Source: Acetomicrobium sp. UBA3949
Lineage (GTDB): Bacteria > Synergistota > Synergistia > Synergistales > Acetomicrobiaceae
Assembly: GCA_002385485.1 (NCBI GenBank)
Contig: DGDP01000024.1
Span: 1-7,170 of the forward strand
DNA length: 7,170 nt
Direction: 5' to 3'
The notes beneath the pieces were generated by a model, which saw only the letters and a list, made by a program, of their open reading frames with translations, made no database searches and was not told the DNA's origin. Made by a program: the position numbers and the translations under genes. Positions within the stretch are counted from its first letter, which is position 1. Each line of letters starts with the position of its first letter. Positions 6,075 to 7,170 of the stretch are shown one piece after another.

Positions 6075-6085
6075 ATGTCATGCAT

Positions 6086-6163
6086 CGGGACGTAGCGCAG
6101 CATGGCCAGCGCACCTGCATGGGGCGCAGGGGGTCGGAGGTTCAAGTCCTCTCGTCCCGACCA
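6086..6163 (+). tRNA. tRNA-Pro, anticodon GGG
   Basis: The 78 bases fold into a full cloverleaf. The acceptor CGGGACG (6086-6092) pairs with CGTCCCG (6153-6159). The D stem is GCGC/GCGC (6095-6098, 6109-6112). The anticodon stem CCTGC/GCAGG encloses the loop ATGGGGC (6119-6125), placing anticodon GGG at 6121-6123. The T stem GGAGG/CCTCT encloses TTCAAGT. Discriminator A is followed by an encoded CCA. The 5' C1-G72 pair and the GCGC D stem are usual for bacterial tRNA-Pro. GGG reads CCC and CCU. It has its own promoter and terminator. Confidence 0.97.
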
Positions 6164-6172
6164 TAGCGAATT

Positions 6173-6199
6173 AAGGCGGGGTTAGGCCCCGCCTTTTTT
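6173..6199 (+). terminator. Intrinsic terminator of tRNA-Pro
   Basis: GGCGGGG (6175-6181) and CCCCGCC (6187-6193) form a perfect 7-bp G+C stem with the loop TTAGG. The stem is extended by two A-T pairs and followed by six T residues. It starts 10 bases after the tRNA CCA and isolates the tRNA from rsmA. Confidence 0.93.
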
Positions 6200-6240
6200 C
6201 ATCATTATTTAATATTTAATTTATTATTTGGAACAAGAGG

Positions 6241-7095
6241 GTGAAATTCAAGCCGATTATGAGAAATATGACAAGAAATACACAAAAGGGACATATAGCG
6301 AAAAAATCTATCGGACAAAACTTCCTTGTAGATCCCAATATAGCTCGCTGGATAGTGGAAAATGCCGGTTTAAATGAAGATGACGTCGTCTTGGAAGTAG
6401 GTCCCGGAAAAGGCATGCTTACGAAGGAGATTCTAGCCAGCCAATGTCGCTTTTTGCACGTCATTGAAATTGATAAAACACTTGCCCCTTTTCTCGAGCC
6501 CATAGTTAAAACATTCAAAAATAGAATGTCCATAATTTGGGGAGACGTGTTGACGATAAATTTAAAGGAACTCTCTCCACTGCCAACCAAAGTCTTAGCC
6601 AATATACCCTATAACATCACAACTCCTCTAATATGGCAGATTCTCGAGCATCTGGCGCCATTGGGCACAAGAGAACTTCTTTTAATGCTTCAGCTCGAAC
6701 TTGCTCAAAGATTGTGTGCCAAGCCAAAGACCAAAGACCGTTCGCCTGTTGGAATAACCATAGAAAAGATGGGCAAAGCTGAGATAGTCAAAAAGGTGCC
6801 GCCCAAGGTCTTCTGGCCAATTCCAAAAGTAGAGTCCGCAATTGTACATATCATCTTGGACAAAGATCTTAAATTAGCATCCGATCACACGTGGAGAAGA
6901 TTATTGCGCGTTGCCTTCGCTCGAAGGAGGAAGACGCTAGCAAATAACCTGGCTTGTGTTTACGATTTTTTTAAAGACAAAGATAAAACATCAAAGCTTC
7001 TGGATGACCTGAAATTGTCCACCACTGTTCGCGCTGAAGAATTAACCGTCGACGACTGGCACCATTTGTATGAGTTTATATCAAAGATAGACTAA
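6241..7095 (+). CDS. rsmA: 16S rRNA (A1518/A1519) N6-dimethyltransferase RsmA (KsgA)
   Basis: RsmA uses S-adenosylmethionine to dimethylate two adjacent adenines in the 3' terminal hairpin of 16S rRNA, a late 30S checkpoint. The 284 residues show KKSIGQNFLVD (21-31); motif I LEVGPGKG (51-58); the acidic SAM ligand in VIEID (74-78); GD (101-102); the catalytic NIPY (121-124, more often NLPY); and FWPIPKVESA plus FARRRKTLANNL in the C-terminal domain. The active-site residues are complete. The start is uncertain. The GTG at 6241 directly abuts AGAGG, leaving no spacing. In-frame ATGs at 6259 and 6268 (278 and 275 residues) lack a good ribosome binding site but give an N-terminus closer to usual length. 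The A+T-rich 6194-6230 probably holds its promoter (TATTAT at 6222-6227 is the best -10), but no convincing -35 is seen. Confidence 0.95.
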   Translation: MKFKPIMRNMTRNTQKGHIAKKSIGQNFLVDPNIARWIVENAGLNEDDVVLEVGPGKGMLTKEILASQCRFLHVIEIDKTLAPFLEPIVKTFKNRMSIIWGDVLTINLKELSPLPTKVLANIPYNITTPLIWQILEHLAPLGTRELLLMLQLELAQRLCAKPKTKDRSPVGITIEKMGKAEIVKKVPPKVFWPIPKVESAIVHIILDKDLKLASDHTWRRLLRVAFARRRKTLANNLACVYDFFKDKDKTSKLLDDLKLSTTVRAEELTVDDWHHLYEFISKID

Positions 7096-7110
7096 AAACA
7101 TCAAAAATAG

Positions 7111-7141
7111 AAAAAGACGAGCCGTCAGGCCCGTCTTTTTT
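7111..7141. terminator. Bidirectional intrinsic terminator between rsmA and a tRNA
   Basis: AAAAAGACG (7111-7119) pairs with CGTCTTTTT (7132-7140). An A-C mismatch and a GCC/GGC pairing close the loop GTCA. The A-tract and T-tract flank both sides, so the hairpin can stop transcription from rsmA rightwards and from the minus-strand tRNA leftwards. It begins 15 bases after the rsmA stop. Confidence 0.9.
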
Positions 7142-7148
7142 ATTATTC

Positions 7149-7170
7149 TGGTGGAGATGAGCGGATTCGA
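7149..7170 (-). tRNA. 3' end of a tRNA gene, identity unresolved (tRNA-Tyr a candidate)
   Basis: Read on the minus strand, the last 22 bases are TCGAAT, CCGCT, CATCTCC, A, CCA. These fit the end of the T loop (TTCGAAT minus its first base), the 3' strand of the T stem, the 7-base acceptor strand, the discriminator and an encoded CCA. The 5' acceptor strand would be GGAGATG. A GGAG start with discriminator A fits bacterial tRNA-Tyr, while tRNA-Ser usually has discriminator G, but the anticodon lies outside the window. The 7111-7141 hairpin would be its terminator. Confidence 0.75.

Noticed and set aside
5900..6085. Possible T-box or riboswitch upstream of thrS
   Set aside because: The predicted thrS transcript starts near 5930, and no T-box sequence or stem I pattern is visible on the minus strand. 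The rest is occupied by the tRNA-Pro promoter.
6216..6602. Minus-strand open frame of 128 codons opposite rsmA
   Set aside because: It is the antisense of conserved RsmA motifs, has no plausible ribosome binding site and overlaps the rsmA upstream region.

Overview
This is a compact bacterial chromosome segment of roughly mid-40s % G+C (estimated by eye), made of housekeeping genes. One divergently read cluster dominates. On the minus strand, reading leftwards, it carries thrS (threonyl-tRNA synthetase), infC (IF3), rpmI (L35), rplT (L20), ktrB and ktrA (Ktr-type K+ uptake), then the 5' part of pheS, which runs off the window. On the plus strand it carries tRNA-Pro(GGG) and rsmA/ksgA (16S rRNA dimethyltransferase). 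At the right edge a second, partial tRNA lies on the minus strand. The thrS-infC-rpmI-rplT-...-pheS order is widespread in bacteria. The K+ uptake pair between rplT and pheS, with an L20-type attenuator before infC, points to a Clostridia-like Firmicute or a Synergistota member. I favour Synergistota only weakly, because no single feature is diagnostic.

Layout. 1-12 is not genomic: it matches the end of the Nextera/Tn5 mosaic end and breaks PheS exactly where a near-invariant motif should follow. 13-595 is the N-terminal part of pheS. 632-2625 is ktrA and ktrB. 2622-3809 is rplT, rpmI and infC, with 30-36 base gaps. 3810-4024 is a promoter plus a structured leader ending in an intrinsic terminator just before the infC ribosome binding site. 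4025-5899 is thrS. 5900-6085 holds back-to-back promoters, one for thrS and one for tRNA-Pro. 6086-6199 is tRNA-Pro with a strong terminator. 6241-7095 is rsmA. 7111-7141 is a two-way terminator shared with the partial tRNA at 7149-7170. No stretch longer than 300 bases lacks a gene.

How it works together. The minus-strand cluster supplies two aminoacyl-tRNA synthetases, an initiation factor and two large-subunit proteins, joined to a K+ importer. The infC leader looks like an L20-controlled attenuator, so L20 would set the level of its own operon and possibly of ktrBA and pheS by read-through. IF3 would control its own translation through a non-canonical AUA start codon.

The most interesting observation is that ktrB, in the same transcript, also appears to start at AUA. 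Its codon overlaps the rplT stop (ATAG) behind a full AAGGAGG, which would place K+ uptake under IF3 start-codon discrimination. I found no mobile element, CRISPR array, defence system or wholly new system.
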